NCBI GenBank assembly: GCA_016787605.1
Contig: JAEUUE010000128.1
Location: forward strand, 62,001-126,000
Reading direction: 5' to 3'
Source: Cyclobacteriaceae bacterium
Lineage (GTDB): Bacteria; Bacteroidota; Bacteroidia; Cytophagales; Cyclobacteriaceae
Length of the DNA: 64,000 nucleotides
The notes beneath the pieces were generated by a model. It saw only the letters and a program-made list of their open reading frames with translations, had not been told where the DNA came from and searched no databases. The position numbers and the translations under genes are program-made. Position 1 is the stretch's first letter. Each line of letters begins with the position of its first letter. Below, piece by piece: positions 34,139 to 42,684 of this stretch.

Positions 34139-34219
34139 GAATGGTATAGTTAATCGTTTACGCGTAAGGCCTGGCGTATGACTTGCGCCCTGCCGCTAAA
34201 AATAGCACATTCGTCCTAA

Positions 34220-34942
34220 ATGAATCCGCACCACGGCGAGTTGCTGAAAGATATCCGGAAAAAGGGCGGCAAGCCGGTTCATGATCCGTTTCTACAAAAC
34301 TACCTGGGCAATCCTCACCCCATCTACAAGGTCAAATCGGCTGATCTTCGGAAGATCGCCCGGTCATGGATAGCGGGTCATCGCGACATGCCCGCAGGCA
34401 AGTTTGTCCACGTCATTCAAAGCCTGGTGCAAGGAAAGTCGTGCACCGAAAAGTTGATGGCCGGACTTTTGCTGGACACCTCAAGGAAGTCGCAACGAGA
34501 GTTCGATCCGGCCTGGCTGGATCGCTGGCTCAATCACCTCGTGGGCTGGGTGGAAGTGGATACGCTTTGCACCGGCCGCTACCCGGAGACGGAAGTCCCC
34601 CGGCAATGGGGAAAGTTCACGAGGATACTCAACCGGCTGGCCAAGAGCGACAATATCAACAAGCGCCGCGCCTCGCTGGTCCTGCTGTGCTCGCCGCTGC
34701 GAAAAGCCGCAGACCCGCGCCTGCTTGGCCAGGCGCTGAAGACCGTCCGCCGCCTTAGCCCGGAGAAAGATGTACTGATTACCAAGGCTGTTTCGTGGGT
34801 CCTCCGCAGCGCCGCGGTACACCACCCCGGGGAGGTCAGGAAATATGTAACTTTAAACAGAGAAGACCTTCCGTCCATTGCGGTGCGGGAGACGCTGACC
34901 AAGATTTCAACGGGAAAGAAAACCAAACGCAAGAAGACATGA
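34220..34942 (+). CDS. AlkD-like DNA alkylation repair protein
   Basis: A 240-residue all-helical protein of the AlkD/HEAT-like DNA glycosylase family: 'NPHPIYKVKSADLRKIARSW', 'LLLDTSRKSQREFDPAWLDR' region, 'VGWVEVDTLC' (equivalent to the W-D pair of AlkD that handles the lesion) and 'KAVSWVLRSAAVHHPGEVRK'. The C-terminus is Lys-rich (KKTKRKKT), fitting DNA binding. Members excise N3- and N7-alkylated bases. Its stop overlaps the start of the next lipoprotein gene (ATGA at 34939-34942). Confidence 0.85.
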   Translation: MNPHHGELLKDIRKKGGKPVHDPFLQNYLGNPHPIYKVKSADLRKIARSWIAGHRDMPAGKFVHVIQSLVQGKSCTEKLMAGLLLDTSRKSQREFDPAWLDRWLNHLVGWVEVDTLCTGRYPETEVPRQWGKFTRILNRLAKSDNINKRRASLVLLCSPLRKAADPRLLGQALKTVRRLSPEKDVLITKAVSWVLRSAAVHHPGEVRKYVTLNREDLPSIAVRETLTKISTGKKTKRKKT

Positions 34943-35466
34943 GCCGGTATCCCCTGCTGTGTATGGTCCTGTTACTCTGGATCTCCTGCACACCCAAGAA
35001 GACAGAAACCACTGCACCCCCTGCCGATTCCACCGCGATCGACAGCGTGCTGGCTACAACACCTGCCCCTGCCCTGCTCGCCTTTGCCCCGGTCGACGGC
35101 TACACGGCCGCCAAAGGACTGGAGACACCGGACTCTGTCACCTATTCCCTCCTCAACAGCCCGGAAGACCTGCAGCGACAGTTTGCGGCCGCCGGTACCG
35201 CCTCCGCGCCCGACTTCATCATCAACTACGTCATCGGCGTCGCCTGCCAGTCTACAACCCGCAGCACGACCATTACTATGGATAAGGTTATTACGGGAGA
35301 GAACACCCTTGACGTCTACCTGAATATTTCGCGGGGAGCCGAAGGGAAGCAGCGCATGAAGCCCGTTCAAATCTTCGCCATCGAAAAGCGCGAAGGATAC
35401 CCGGTGATGCAGTTCTACGTGAACGGGAAGAAAGACAAGGCCCTCGTACTCGTGGGGAACCCTTAA
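34939..35466 (+). CDS. Putative lipoprotein of unknown function
   Basis: A 175-residue protein with an N-terminal lipoprotein signal (LLLWISC, Cys17 as lipid anchor), a Thr/Ala/Pro-rich linker and a compact domain 'PDFIINYVIGVACQSTTRST' ... 'TLDVYLNISRGAEGKQRMKP' ... 'YPVMQFYVNGKKDKALVLVG'. The domain looks like a small beta-sandwich; I do not recognise the family. The start overlaps the AlkD-like stop, suggesting coupled translation. A longer frame back to 34795 is a shadow of the repair gene. Confidence 0.75.
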   Translation: MSRYPLLCMVLLLWISCTPKKTETTAPPADSTAIDSVLATTPAPALLAFAPVDGYTAAKGLETPDSVTYSLLNSPEDLQRQFAAAGTASAPDFIINYVIGVACQSTTRSTTITMDKVITGENTLDVYLNISRGAEGKQRMKPVQIFAIEKREGYPVMQFYVNGKKDKALVLVGNP

Positions 35467-35467
35467 T

Positions 35468-35525
35468 CAATTGACAACAGAAAAATGGCAATTGACAATA
35501 GACTTGTCAATGTGATCGTTGACAG
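35468..35525. repeat. Word array C with 7-bp hairpin
   Basis: caattgacaa occurs at 35468-35477 and 35489-35498, 21 bases (three 7-base steps) apart. attgaca (35491-35497) and tgtcaat (35505-35511) form a perfect inverted pair, and ttgacag follows at 35519-35525. It lies between convergent genes and could serve as a terminator. Confidence 0.75.
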
Positions 35526-35543
35526 AAAGATGATGCTCCGAAT

Positions 35544-37850
35544 TTAGACTTTCACGGTCGCCTGCCGGGGTTCAAGGACAACCGATTTCCCATTCATCAC
35601 GATTTCGATCGGCTCGCCCGATTCCAGGATGGTTTCTGTCTTGTCACGATTTACCTTCACCCGGACCACGCGGTCGCGGAACTCGAGCCGGAATGAGTAT
35701 GAAGTCCAGTGATCGGGCATGAACGGTGCGAAATGCAGCTTGCCATCACGGACCCGCATCCCTCCAAAGCCCTTTACCACGCTCATCCAGGTTCCCGCCA
35801 TGGAGGTAATGTGACAGCCATCGTCGGTATCGTGGTTGTAGTCGTCGAGGTCGAGGCGCGACGTCCGGAGGTACATTTCATAAGCCTTCTCCGTATAGCC
35901 CAACCGGCTCGCCAGGATCACGTGCACACAGGGTGAGAGCGACGACTCATGCACCGTCATCGGTTCATAGAAATCAAAATTCCGGCGGATCGACTCCAGG
36001 TCGAATTCATCTTCAAAGAAGTAAAGGCCCTGCAGCACGTCGGCCTGCTTGATGAAACACGAGCGAAGGATGCGGTCCCAGCTCCACTTCTCGTTCAGGG
36101 GCCGGTCTTCGGGCCTGAGATCCTTGACGGCGATCAATTCCTTGTCGAGGAAACCGTCCTGCTGGAGAAATACCCCGCGTTCCCGGTCTTCCGGGAAGTA
36201 CATCTTGGCAATGATGTCATTCCACCGGGTCCTTTCTTCGTGTTCGCGAAAACGGGTAACGGAAAGAATCCGGTCAAAGGCGGCCGGGTCACGTCGCTTG
36301 ACCCAATCCGCCACCTGTTGGGTGTACTTCATCGTCCACACCGCCAGGCGATTGGTGTACCAGTTGTTGTTGACGTTGTTTTCATACTCGTTCGGTCCGG
36401 TGACGCCGAGCATTACATACTGCTGGCGGGCGGCCGACCAGTTCACGCGCTGCGACCAGAACCGGGAGATGGCGATCAGGACTTCCAGCCCGTACTGCAC
36501 CAGGTAGTTTTCGTCTCCCGTATAGCGCACATAGTCGTAAATCGCGTAGGCGATGGCGCCGTTGCGGTGAATCTCTTCAAAGGTGATTTCCCATTCATTG
36601 TGGCATTCCTCGCCATTCATCGTCACCATGGGATACAGTGCTGCCCCGTCTTTAAAGCCCAGCTTGGCCGCATTCTCAATGGCCTTTGGCAGATGCTTGT
36701 AGCGATACACGAGCAGGTTGCGCGCGACCGAAGGATCGGAGGTCCCCAGATAGAACGGCAGGCAATAGGCTTCCGTATCCCAGTAGGTGCTGCCGCCATA
36801 TTTCTCGCCGGTAAAGCCCTTGGGACCGATGTTCAGCCTGGAGTCTTTTCCGGTATAAGTCTGCATGAGCTGGAAGATGTTGAACCGGATACCTTGCTGC
36901 GCCGCCACATCTCCCTCAATGGTGATGTCGCATAGCTCCCAGGTGTGCGCCCAGACGGCCTGGTGGGCGTTGAACAAGGCATCGAAACCCGCAAGGCGCG
37001 CGGCCTGAAGTTTCTCCCCGCCAATCTTCATCATCCTGTCCTTCGGATGATTTTCCGAAGAGAGTATGACGCCGTACTTGAAAATAGTCAGTTCCTCGCC
37101 TTCGGTGAGCACCACCTCCACCACGTTATCCGCATACTTCGGTCTCGCGTTTGCGGTCACTTTTCCGGTCACCGGTTTGCCGCCGGCCTGCAGGGCATAG
37201 GTCATTCCCGTACACACGTGAAAGTTCGTCTTGCGAGTCTGTGCGGTGACCAAAGCCGCGCCCTCCCTGGCTTCCTGGCTGACCTCTTCCCAGAACTTCT
37301 CCTGGTAATTGGAGTCCTGGTTGACCACATCGGCGTCAATATCGAGCCGGATCGTGGCGGGGGCCGAGAAATTAACAGGTGTCAGACGATATCGGATCGC
37401 ACCTACTTCACCCGCATCCATGGAGCAAAAGCGGGTGGCTTCAACCCGGACCGTCTTTCCATCGGGATAGGAAGCAGTGAAGGAGCGGTTCAGCGTTCCG
37501 CGCTTCATATCAAGCACACGCCGAAACTCCGACACTTTACAGGCGGCAAGGTCCAGCACGTCACCCTGAACCTTGATATGAATACCAATCCAGCTTGGGG
37601 CATTCAGCACTTTGGCAAAATATTCCGGGTAGCCGTTCTTCCACCAGCCTACGCGGGTCTTATCGGGATAGTATACCCCCGCCACATAGCTGCCCTGGTG
37701 CGTATCGCCGGAGTAATCTTCTTCAAAGGTGCCCCGTTGCCCCATCCTTCCGTTGCCGAGACTGAAAATACTCTCGGATACCCTGTTCAAGGAAGGATCA
37801 AATCCCTCTTCGATGATTTCCCAGGGATGATGTTTGATATAATTCTTCAT
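35544..37850 (-). CDS. Glycoside hydrolase family 65 phosphorylase (maltose/kojibiose/trehalose type)
   Basis: A 768-residue GH65 enzyme with the normal length and domain order: beta-sandwich N-terminus ('SIFSLGNGRMGQRGTFEEDY'), (alpha/alpha)6 barrel with 'YGGSTYWDTEAYCLPFYLG', 'MNGEECHNEWEITFEEIHRN' and the catalytic Glu in 'GVTGPNEYENNVNNNWYTN', and a C-terminal jelly roll. It phosphorolyses an alpha-linked diglucoside to beta-glucose 1-phosphate and glucose. No signal peptide, so it acts in the cytosol. The beta-phosphoglucomutase gene just upstream is the normal partner. Confidence 0.93.
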   Translation of the reverse strand: MKNYIKHHPWEIIEEGFDPSLNRVSESIFSLGNGRMGQRGTFEEDYSGDTHQGSYVAGVYYPDKTRVGWWKNGYPEYFAKVLNAPSWIGIHIKVQGDVLDLAACKVSEFRRVLDMKRGTLNRSFTASYPDGKTVRVEATRFCSMDAGEVGAIRYRLTPVNFSAPATIRLDIDADVVNQDSNYQEKFWEEVSQEAREGAALVTAQTRKTNFHVCTGMTYALQAGGKPVTGKVTANARPKYADNVVEVVLTEGEELTIFKYGVILSSENHPKDRMMKIGGEKLQAARLAGFDALFNAHQAVWAHTWELCDITIEGDVAAQQGIRFNIFQLMQTYTGKDSRLNIGPKGFTGEKYGGSTYWDTEAYCLPFYLGTSDPSVARNLLVYRYKHLPKAIENAAKLGFKDGAALYPMVTMNGEECHNEWEITFEEIHRNGAIAYAIYDYVRYTGDENYLVQYGLEVLIAISRFWSQRVNWSAARQQYVMLGVTGPNEYENNVNNNWYTNRLAVWTMKYTQQVADWVKRRDPAAFDRILSVTRFREHEERTRWNDIIAKMYFPEDRERGVFLQQDGFLDKELIAVKDLRPEDRPLNEKWSWDRILRSCFIKQADVLQGLYFFEDEFDLESIRRNFDFYEPMTVHESSLSPCVHVILASRLGYTEKAYEMYLRTSRLDLDDYNHDTDDGCHITSMAGTWMSVVKGFGGMRVRDGKLHFAPFMPDHWTSYSFRLEFRDRVVRVKVNRDKTETILESGEPIEIVMNGKSVVLEPRQATVKV

Positions 37851-37877
37851 AACTGAACTCCAAACACGAAGTACGAT

Positions 37878-38522
37878 CTATAGTTTATCCAGCCATTCTG
37901 CTTTGAAATCACCGGTGCGCGCCACGACCTGGTTGGCTTTCCCGAGTTGCTTCGGCGATCCGATGCCCACCGATTTCATTCCTGCCCTGATGGCTGCCTC
38001 CACGCCCGCTTCGGCATCTTCGAAGACGACGCATTCTGACGGCTTCGCCTTGAGTTTTGAGGCCGCAAGAAGGAAGACCTCCGGATCCGGTTTGCTGTTC
38101 TTGATCATGTTGCCATCCACGACGGCGTCAAACAGGCTGGCGATACCCACCCGGTCGAGCACCGTGCCGGCATTTTTGCTGCTGGAGGCCAGGCCCAGGC
38201 GATATCCTTTCTTGCGCAGTTCGACGAGGAGTTCCCGAACACCCGGAAAGATGTCCTCGGGCTTCATGGCGTTGATGTAGTCGACAAACCAGGCGTTTTT
38301 GCGGGCGGCCATTTCCTCTTTGGCTCGCGCATCGTATGTCCGCGTGCCCAGGCTCAGGAGGATGTCCAGCGACTCCATCCGGCTGACACCCTTGAGGCGT
38401 TCGTTGTCGGTTTCCGTGAAGGTAATGCCCAGCTCTTTTGCGAGTCGTTGCCAGGCCAGGTAGTGAAATTTGGCGGTATCGACGATAACGCCGTCAAGGT
38501 CAAAGATGCACGTAGTGATCAA
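37878..38522 (-). CDS. pgmB: Beta-phosphoglucomutase
   Basis: A 214-residue HAD-superfamily mutase. The nucleophile and acid/base are Asp8 and Asp10 in 'FDLDGVIVDTAKFHY', motif II is 'LASSSKN', and motif III/IV are 'KPDPEVFLLAA' and 'VVFEDAEAGVEAA'. The cap domain has 'LKGVSRMESLDILL', the loop typical of beta-PGM. It converts beta-glucose 1-phosphate to glucose 6-phosphate, completing the pathway begun by the GH65 phosphorylase 27 bases downstream. Confidence 0.93.
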   Translation of the reverse strand: MITTCIFDLDGVIVDTAKFHYLAWQRLAKELGITFTETDNERLKGVSRMESLDILLSLGTRTYDARAKEEMAARKNAWFVDYINAMKPEDIFPGVRELLVELRKKGYRLGLASSSKNAGTVLDRVGIASLFDAVVDGNMIKNSKPDPEVFLLAASKLKAKPSECVVFEDAEAGVEAAIRAGMKSVGIGSPKQLGKANQVVARTGDFKAEWLDKL

Positions 38523-38721
38523 GGTGCGGTGTCTAAGGGGACAACAAGTTAGCGCCGGATGGGCCTACCTTGAACAGTTCCGGCCGAGATAAGTACCGCA
38601 AACGATTTATCGGGATTAGAACGAGGCATTTTTTGGCAACGTTCCCCGGAGGGAAGAACACCAAAAGAGATTGTCGCCGTCTAAGCCGGCCAACCCGAGA
38701 TGCTGAACCAGCGGGTTGGCG

Positions 38722-38741
38722 GGCGAAGGGCCGCCTTCGCC
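38722..38741. repeat. G+C-rich palindromic element, likely end of the tmRNA transcript
   Basis: ggcgaag and cttcgcc pair perfectly around a 6-base loop. The sequence continues into a ccgcc...ggcgg hairpin reaching the tmRNA 3' end. This looks like a common short palindromic repeat of environmental genomes. Read from the minus strand, it follows the tmRNA gene, so it may help 3' end formation. Confidence 0.5.
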
Positions 38742-38760
38742 AAGGCTACGGCGGCCGCTG

Positions 38761-39151
38761 TGGAGCTGCAGGGAATCGAACCCTGGTCCAGAGAAGATGA
38801 ACGTGTACGTTCTACATGCTTAGTCGCCTTTGATTGTCGGGAGAGGCAAGGCAGGCTACCGCCTAAACTTCCCCGTAGTCGCTGTTTCTCGACACCGCCG
38901 CGCGACACGACGGGGCCCAGTTCTGCTGAACGACACCGCGTTCCGGCCTCCGCAAAACAGAAAGACCGGGCGATGATGGCCTCCCCGGATCTTATCCGGG
39001 GACAAGCAAATCCAACCTTAGGTCAGATTACGCAGCCATGGCGTAGGTATTCTCGCCACGTAGATTTCGAGAGCAGGGGTCAAAGCTCTACCCTCACGAG
39101 CTTGCATGCTGGCATACACCCTCACACATCCTGTCAATACCGGTCAGCCCC
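38761..39151 (-). ncRNA. ssrA: Transfer-messenger RNA (tmRNA)
   Basis: A 391-base tmRNA. The ends form an alanine-type acceptor, ggggctg at the 5' end (39145-39151) with cagctcc at the 3' end (38762-38768), including the G3-U70 pair needed by alanyl-tRNA synthetase; the T arm reads ggttcgattcc. CCA is not encoded. The tag frame (39028-39057) reads GENTYAMAA then TAA, with GGC as resume codon; the AMAA ending is like that of other Cytophagales. It rescues stalled ribosomes with SmpB. Confidence 0.95.
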
Positions 39152-39160
39152 AATGAAGGA

Positions 39161-39186
39161 ACAGTGGTCAGTAAACAGTGGTCAGT
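39161..39186. repeat. Word array D in the tmRNA leader
   Basis: acagtggtcagt occurs at 39161-39172 and 39175-39186, a 14-base (2 x 7) period. It lies between the tmRNA promoter and the mature 5' end, so it is transcribed as part of the precursor leader. Confidence 0.8.
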
Positions 39187-39204
39187 TTATTGCCAATGAG
39201 GAGA

Positions 39205-39212
39205 CAAAGGTA
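39205..39212 (-). promoter_or_regulatory. tmRNA promoter, -7 TACCTTTG with -33 TTTG
   Basis: On the minus strand, TACCTTTG is preceded after 17 bases by TTTG (39230-39233), the two-part Bacteroidota promoter. It lies 53 bases upstream of the mature tmRNA 5' end. Confidence 0.7.
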
Positions 39213-39239
39213 AGTCAAAAAAAGTTCCCCAAACCCCCG

Positions 39240-40241
39240 TCAGCGGGAAGCCTCTATCGCCACCTTCTCTTCCAGCCCAGCACGCTCAATCACCAGGTAG
39301 TCTTTCTTCGATATAGACTGACGGGTGATCATCTCGGCGAGGAAACCGGTGAGAAAGAGCTGCACGCCCAGGATCACCGCCACCAGCGCCAGGTAAAAGA
39401 TGGGCTGGTCAGTAACATCGCGCTTCAGGGGAATTCTTGAAAAGTATACGCTGTCGAGCTTGTCCCAGAGAATCTTCGCTGTAAAAAAGAAGCCGGCCAG
39501 GAACGACACGAGCCCCCAGCTGCCGAAGAAGTGCATGGGGCGGCGTGCGAAGCGGCCCACAAACGTAATGGTAAGCAAGTCAAGGAAGCCTCGCACGAAG
39601 CGCTCCCAGCCGAATTTGCTCACCCCGTACTTGCGCTCGCGGTGTTCCACCACTTTTTCCCCGATCCGGGTAAACCCGGCCCACTTGGCCAGCACCGGGA
39701 TATAGCGGTGCATTTCGCCGTACACGGTGATACTCTTGACCACTACCCGTGAATACGCCTTGAGACCACAATTGAAATCATGCAGCCGGATACCTGAAAT
39801 GCGACGGGTGACAGCATTGAAAAAGCGGGAAGGCAGCGTCTTGGAAATCGGGTCGTGGCGCTTCCTCTTCCATCCTGATACCAGGTGGAAGCCATCCTCG
39901 CGGATCATCTTGTACAATCCTGGGATTTCGTCCGGGCTGTCCTGGAGGTCGGCGTCCATCGTGATGACTACTTCCCCCTGGGCTGCCCGGAACCCGGTGT
40001 GCAGCGCGGCCGACTTGCCGAAGTTGCGGTTGAACCGGATGGCCTTGAAGGAAGGATTCGACTCATGGAGCGCCAGCATGGCATCCCAGGTGCGATCCGT
40101 ACTGCCATCGTCGATGAAGATGACTTCGTAGGTATACCCGTTCGCCTTCATGACGCGGTCGATCCACGCCCCGAGTTCAGGAATGGACTGCTCTTCGTCT
40201 TTGGCCGGAATGATGACCGATATGTCGGCGTTCCGGCTCAA
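39240..40241 (-). CDS. Glycosyltransferase family 2, polyisoprenyl-phosphate sugar synthase type
   Basis: A 333-residue GT2 enzyme of the DPM/GtrB group: 'ISVIIPAKDEEQSIPELGAW', 'VIFIDDGSTDRTWDAML', the metal-binding 'ITMDADLQDSPDEIPGLY' and 'NCGLKAYSRVVVKSI'. Two C-terminal membrane segments ('SWGLVSFLAGFFFTAKILW' and 'IFYLALVAVILGVQLFLTGF') anchor it. It should transfer a sugar from a nucleotide donor to a polyprenyl phosphate. The start overlaps the DUF4199 gene stop by 4 bases. Confidence 0.9.
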   Translation of the reverse strand: MSRNADISVIIPAKDEEQSIPELGAWIDRVMKANGYTYEVIFIDDGSTDRTWDAMLALHESNPSFKAIRFNRNFGKSAALHTGFRAAQGEVVITMDADLQDSPDEIPGLYKMIREDGFHLVSGWKRKRHDPISKTLPSRFFNAVTRRISGIRLHDFNCGLKAYSRVVVKSITVYGEMHRYIPVLAKWAGFTRIGEKVVEHRERKYGVSKFGWERFVRGFLDLLTITFVGRFARRPMHFFGSWGLVSFLAGFFFTAKILWDKLDSVYFSRIPLKRDVTDQPIFYLALVAVILGVQLFLTGFLAEMITRQSISKKDYLVIERAGLEEKVAIEASR

Positions 40242-40771
40242 ATGGCGGGCTGAGGATTATTCTTCTGGGTGAAGATGGTGAGCACCACCCCGCAGAGCAT
40301 GTCAAAAAACATGGCACCCAGGAATCCAAAGGCGGCCATCATCTCCGGGGTCATGAAAGCGCCGGCTATGTTCATTGACTGTTCGATCTGCTCATCCGAC
40401 ATCCCGCGCTGTGCCATTTCATCCATTTGTTGCTGCTTGATGGTCTCCACAAATGAGCCGTCAATAAACTTGATATAGATGTAGAAGAACACAATGTAGA
40501 TCACCGTAGAAATAAGGGAAAACCAGAACGTGATGCCAATTCCCTGGCCATAGGACATAAAGCCGTCACCATTATCCAGGAAGTACTTCTGCGCCAGGTA
40601 GAGCACAATCAGGAATACAGGGATACCGAGCCAGCGGCCGATACCGGAGGTCATATCCATGCCGGCTACCGTCATGCCAACAAACATGACAATCGAAATC
40701 ACGGCCATGATCACACCGTACCGCGTTCCGGCCGAACGGGTGGTTACTGAGGGAGCTGCTGATTCTTCCAT
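40238..40771 (-). CDS. DUF4199 membrane protein, copy 1
   Basis: A 177-residue protein with four predicted membrane helices ('GVIMAVISIVMFVGMTVAG', 'WLGIPVFLIVLYLAQKYFL', 'ITFWFSLISTVIYIVFFYIY' and a C-terminal one) and a Met/Gln-rich loop, 'IKQQQMDEMAQRGMSDEQIE'. It matches the DUF4199 pattern common in Bacteroidota; function unknown. It is translationally coupled to the GT2 gene (ATGA overlap at 40238-40241), so a role with polyprenyl-linked sugars is possible. Confidence 0.82.
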   Translation of the reverse strand: MEESAAPSVTTRSAGTRYGVIMAVISIVMFVGMTVAGMDMTSGIGRWLGIPVFLIVLYLAQKYFLDNGDGFMSYGQGIGITFWFSLISTVIYIVFFYIYIKFIDGSFVETIKQQQMDEMAQRGMSDEQIEQSMNIAGAFMTPEMMAAFGFLGAMFFDMLCGVVLTIFTQKNNPQPAI

Positions 40772-40875
40772 AAGTGAAGGGTTTGGGTTTATGAATGAAA
40801 CATGTAGGTAGGTGAAAGGCTCCTAAAATTACAGTCTTTGATGAGAATACCCAAGGTCGCCCCGGATGTGTCCGT

Positions 40876-41418
40876 TCACCCCGCCACAGGGGTTCTGCGC
40901 TGAATTACGGTAACGATCAGGCTAATAAAGAAACTGATGATAAAGGTTTGAAAGAAGTAACGTCCGGCCATGAAATACTTGTCGGCCTTCTGCAGTTCAG
41001 CAAGGCTTTGCTCGAAGGTCGCCTTCCCGATCCGCTCAATATCCTCTGCGGTAAACGATTTGGTCTGCTCCGTGGCCTGGGCAATGAAGCTGGTCACAAA
41101 CTTGTCCTCCAGGGTGGCAAACACCAGGATCCCACACCAGCAAATAGCGGCACACAGGACGGTAACCAGGAATGAAGTGACCATGCCTTGGGCAAAGTAC
41201 AAGGCACCCGACTGGTAGTAGTCCCGGAGCTCTTTTAGACCGAAGAACAGCATCAGGCCCAGCACTGGAACACGGGGATCAAGAAAAGGGTTGACCAGGA
41301 ACGGGTGCTTGTCCATGTAAAACATCGACACCACAAATCCCATCACCAGGATGCCGGATAATGCCCCGTAACGAAGTGCGACTCGGAGGATCGGGGACTC
41401 GAGAACCTTATTCCACAT
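40876..41418 (-). CDS. DUF4199 membrane protein, copy 2
   Basis: A 180-residue, four-helix membrane protein similar in plan to the copy at 40238: 'YGALSGILVMGFVVSMFYMD', 'VPVLGLMLFFGLKELRDYYQ' (the DUF4199 motif), 'GMVTSFLVTVLCAAICWCGI' and 'YFFQTFIISFFISLIVTVIQ'. The two copies are diverged paralogues 104 bases apart. Its start overlaps the end of the dihydroorotase-like gene by 11 bases. Confidence 0.82.
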   Translation of the reverse strand: MWNKVLESPILRVALRYGALSGILVMGFVVSMFYMDKHPFLVNPFLDPRVPVLGLMLFFGLKELRDYYQSGALYFAQGMVTSFLVTVLCAAICWCGILVFATLEDKFVTSFIAQATEQTKSFTAEDIERIGKATFEQSLAELQKADKYFMAGRYFFQTFIISFFISLIVTVIQRRTPVAG

Positions 41419-42673
41419 GGATGGACTGCCTTCCGTTGTTAAATACTGCCGCCACCCGGCCCTTCACCGGCTTGCCCCACCACGGTGAGTTGACCGACTT
41501 CGACCAGTTCGTTGCTGCATCCAGGGTCCATACGGCGTTGGGATCGAATAGCGTCAGGTCAGCATCCGCCCCGACTTCCACGGACGGCTGGGACAACCCG
41601 AGAACCCTTCGTGGTGCGGTGGTCACACACTCCACTAATACTTCCCAGTCCAATTGTTCCGATAAAGAAACCAGGTTTGAAGCGAAGGTCTGGAGGTTGA
41701 TCATTCCGAAATCTGCCTGGTCGAACTCCAGGCTCTTGGATTCTGCATCCTGTGGCAAATGTCCCGAACTGATCACCTCAATGGTGCCATCGGCGATCCC
41801 TTTGATCAGCGCGGTATTGTCGGATTTTTCGCGCAGGGGTGGGTTTACTTTATAGTTGGTGTCGAAATCAGCCAGGAGGCTGTCATCGAGCAGTGCCTGG
41901 TAGCCCGTGACATCACAGGTAACCGGAAGGCCTTTCTTCTTTGCGGCCCGGATGAGATCAATGCTTTTTGCCGTAGACAGCCGCGCGGCATGAAGGCGAC
42001 CACCGGCATACCGGAGCAGGTCCAGGTTGCGGCTCAACGCCAGGCTCTCCGCAATGGCAGGCATGCCCTTCAAGCCCAGCATCGTACTGTTTACGCCCTC
42101 ATGCATCTGCCCGAACATGTTCAGCCAGGTGTCTTCCGGGTGGTCCACCAGGACACCATTGAACTTTTGGGTATACTGAAGGGCCTTGAGAAAAATATCC
42201 GTATGCCAGATCGTCTTGAGTCCGTCGCTGAATCCGACAGCCCCGGCCTCGCGGAGATCGATCATCTCCGTCAATTCTTCTCCCTTGTTATTCCGGGTAA
42301 CGGAAGCCAGCGGATAGACCTGGACCAGGCGAGCCGGATTCCCGCTCCTCAGGTAGCTGACTTCGTTCTTGGTCTGCACGCTTGGGCTGGTATTGGGCAG
42401 GGTGGCCAGCCCGGTAAACCCGCCCGCCTCCGCCGCCCTTGCCAGCGAAGCCAGGTCCTCTTCCTGCTCATGACCCGGGTCGCCCACATAGGTACCCAGG
42501 TCGAACCAACCGGCGGAGAGGATCATCCCCTTGGCAGGAATAGTCTTGTCGGCCGAAAAATTCTTGTCTCCTACCTCGGCGATTCGGCCATTATGGATGA
42601 GTACGTTTTTTACTTTCTTGTGAAACGGCGAACCCGCAGCGAGGATCTTGGCGGATTGGAGGAGAATCTTCAT
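41408..42673 (-). CDS. Dihydroorotase-like protein lacking metal ligands
   Basis: A 421-residue cyclic amidohydrolase of the dihydroorotase type. The fold is clear: 'AGWFDLGTYVGDPGHEQEED', 'ATLPNTSPSVQTKNEVSYL', 'AIAESLALSRNLDLLRYAG', 'GRLHAARLSTAKSIDLI' and 'LFDPNAVWTLDA'. The His-x-His pair expected at residues 60 and 62 is Gly and Tyr, and the TDHAPH motif reads 'SSGHLPQD'. Similar loss is, to my knowledge, common in Bacteroidota proteins annotated PyrC. It may be a non-catalytic partner of aspartate carbamoyltransferase or act on another ligand. Confidence 0.85.
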   Translation of the reverse strand: MKILLQSAKILAAGSPFHKKVKNVLIHNGRIAEVGDKNFSADKTIPAKGMILSAGWFDLGTYVGDPGHEQEEDLASLARAAEAGGFTGLATLPNTSPSVQTKNEVSYLRSGNPARLVQVYPLASVTRNNKGEELTEMIDLREAGAVGFSDGLKTIWHTDIFLKALQYTQKFNGVLVDHPEDTWLNMFGQMHEGVNSTMLGLKGMPAIAESLALSRNLDLLRYAGGRLHAARLSTAKSIDLIRAAKKKGLPVTCDVTGYQALLDDSLLADFDTNYKVNPPLREKSDNTALIKGIADGTIEVISSGHLPQDAESKSLEFDQADFGMINLQTFASNLVSLSEQLDWEVLVECVTTAPRRVLGLSQPSVEVGADADLTLFDPNAVWTLDAATNWSKSVNSPWWGKPVKGRVAAVFNNGRQSIHVE

Positions 42674-42684
42674 TCAGGGGCTGC

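Noticed and set aside
38570-38800. Plus-strand 76-residue open frame with an RLRQGYGGR phrase
   Set aside because: It runs through a G+C-rich palindromic repeat and the tmRNA 3' end, so it is not a real protein.
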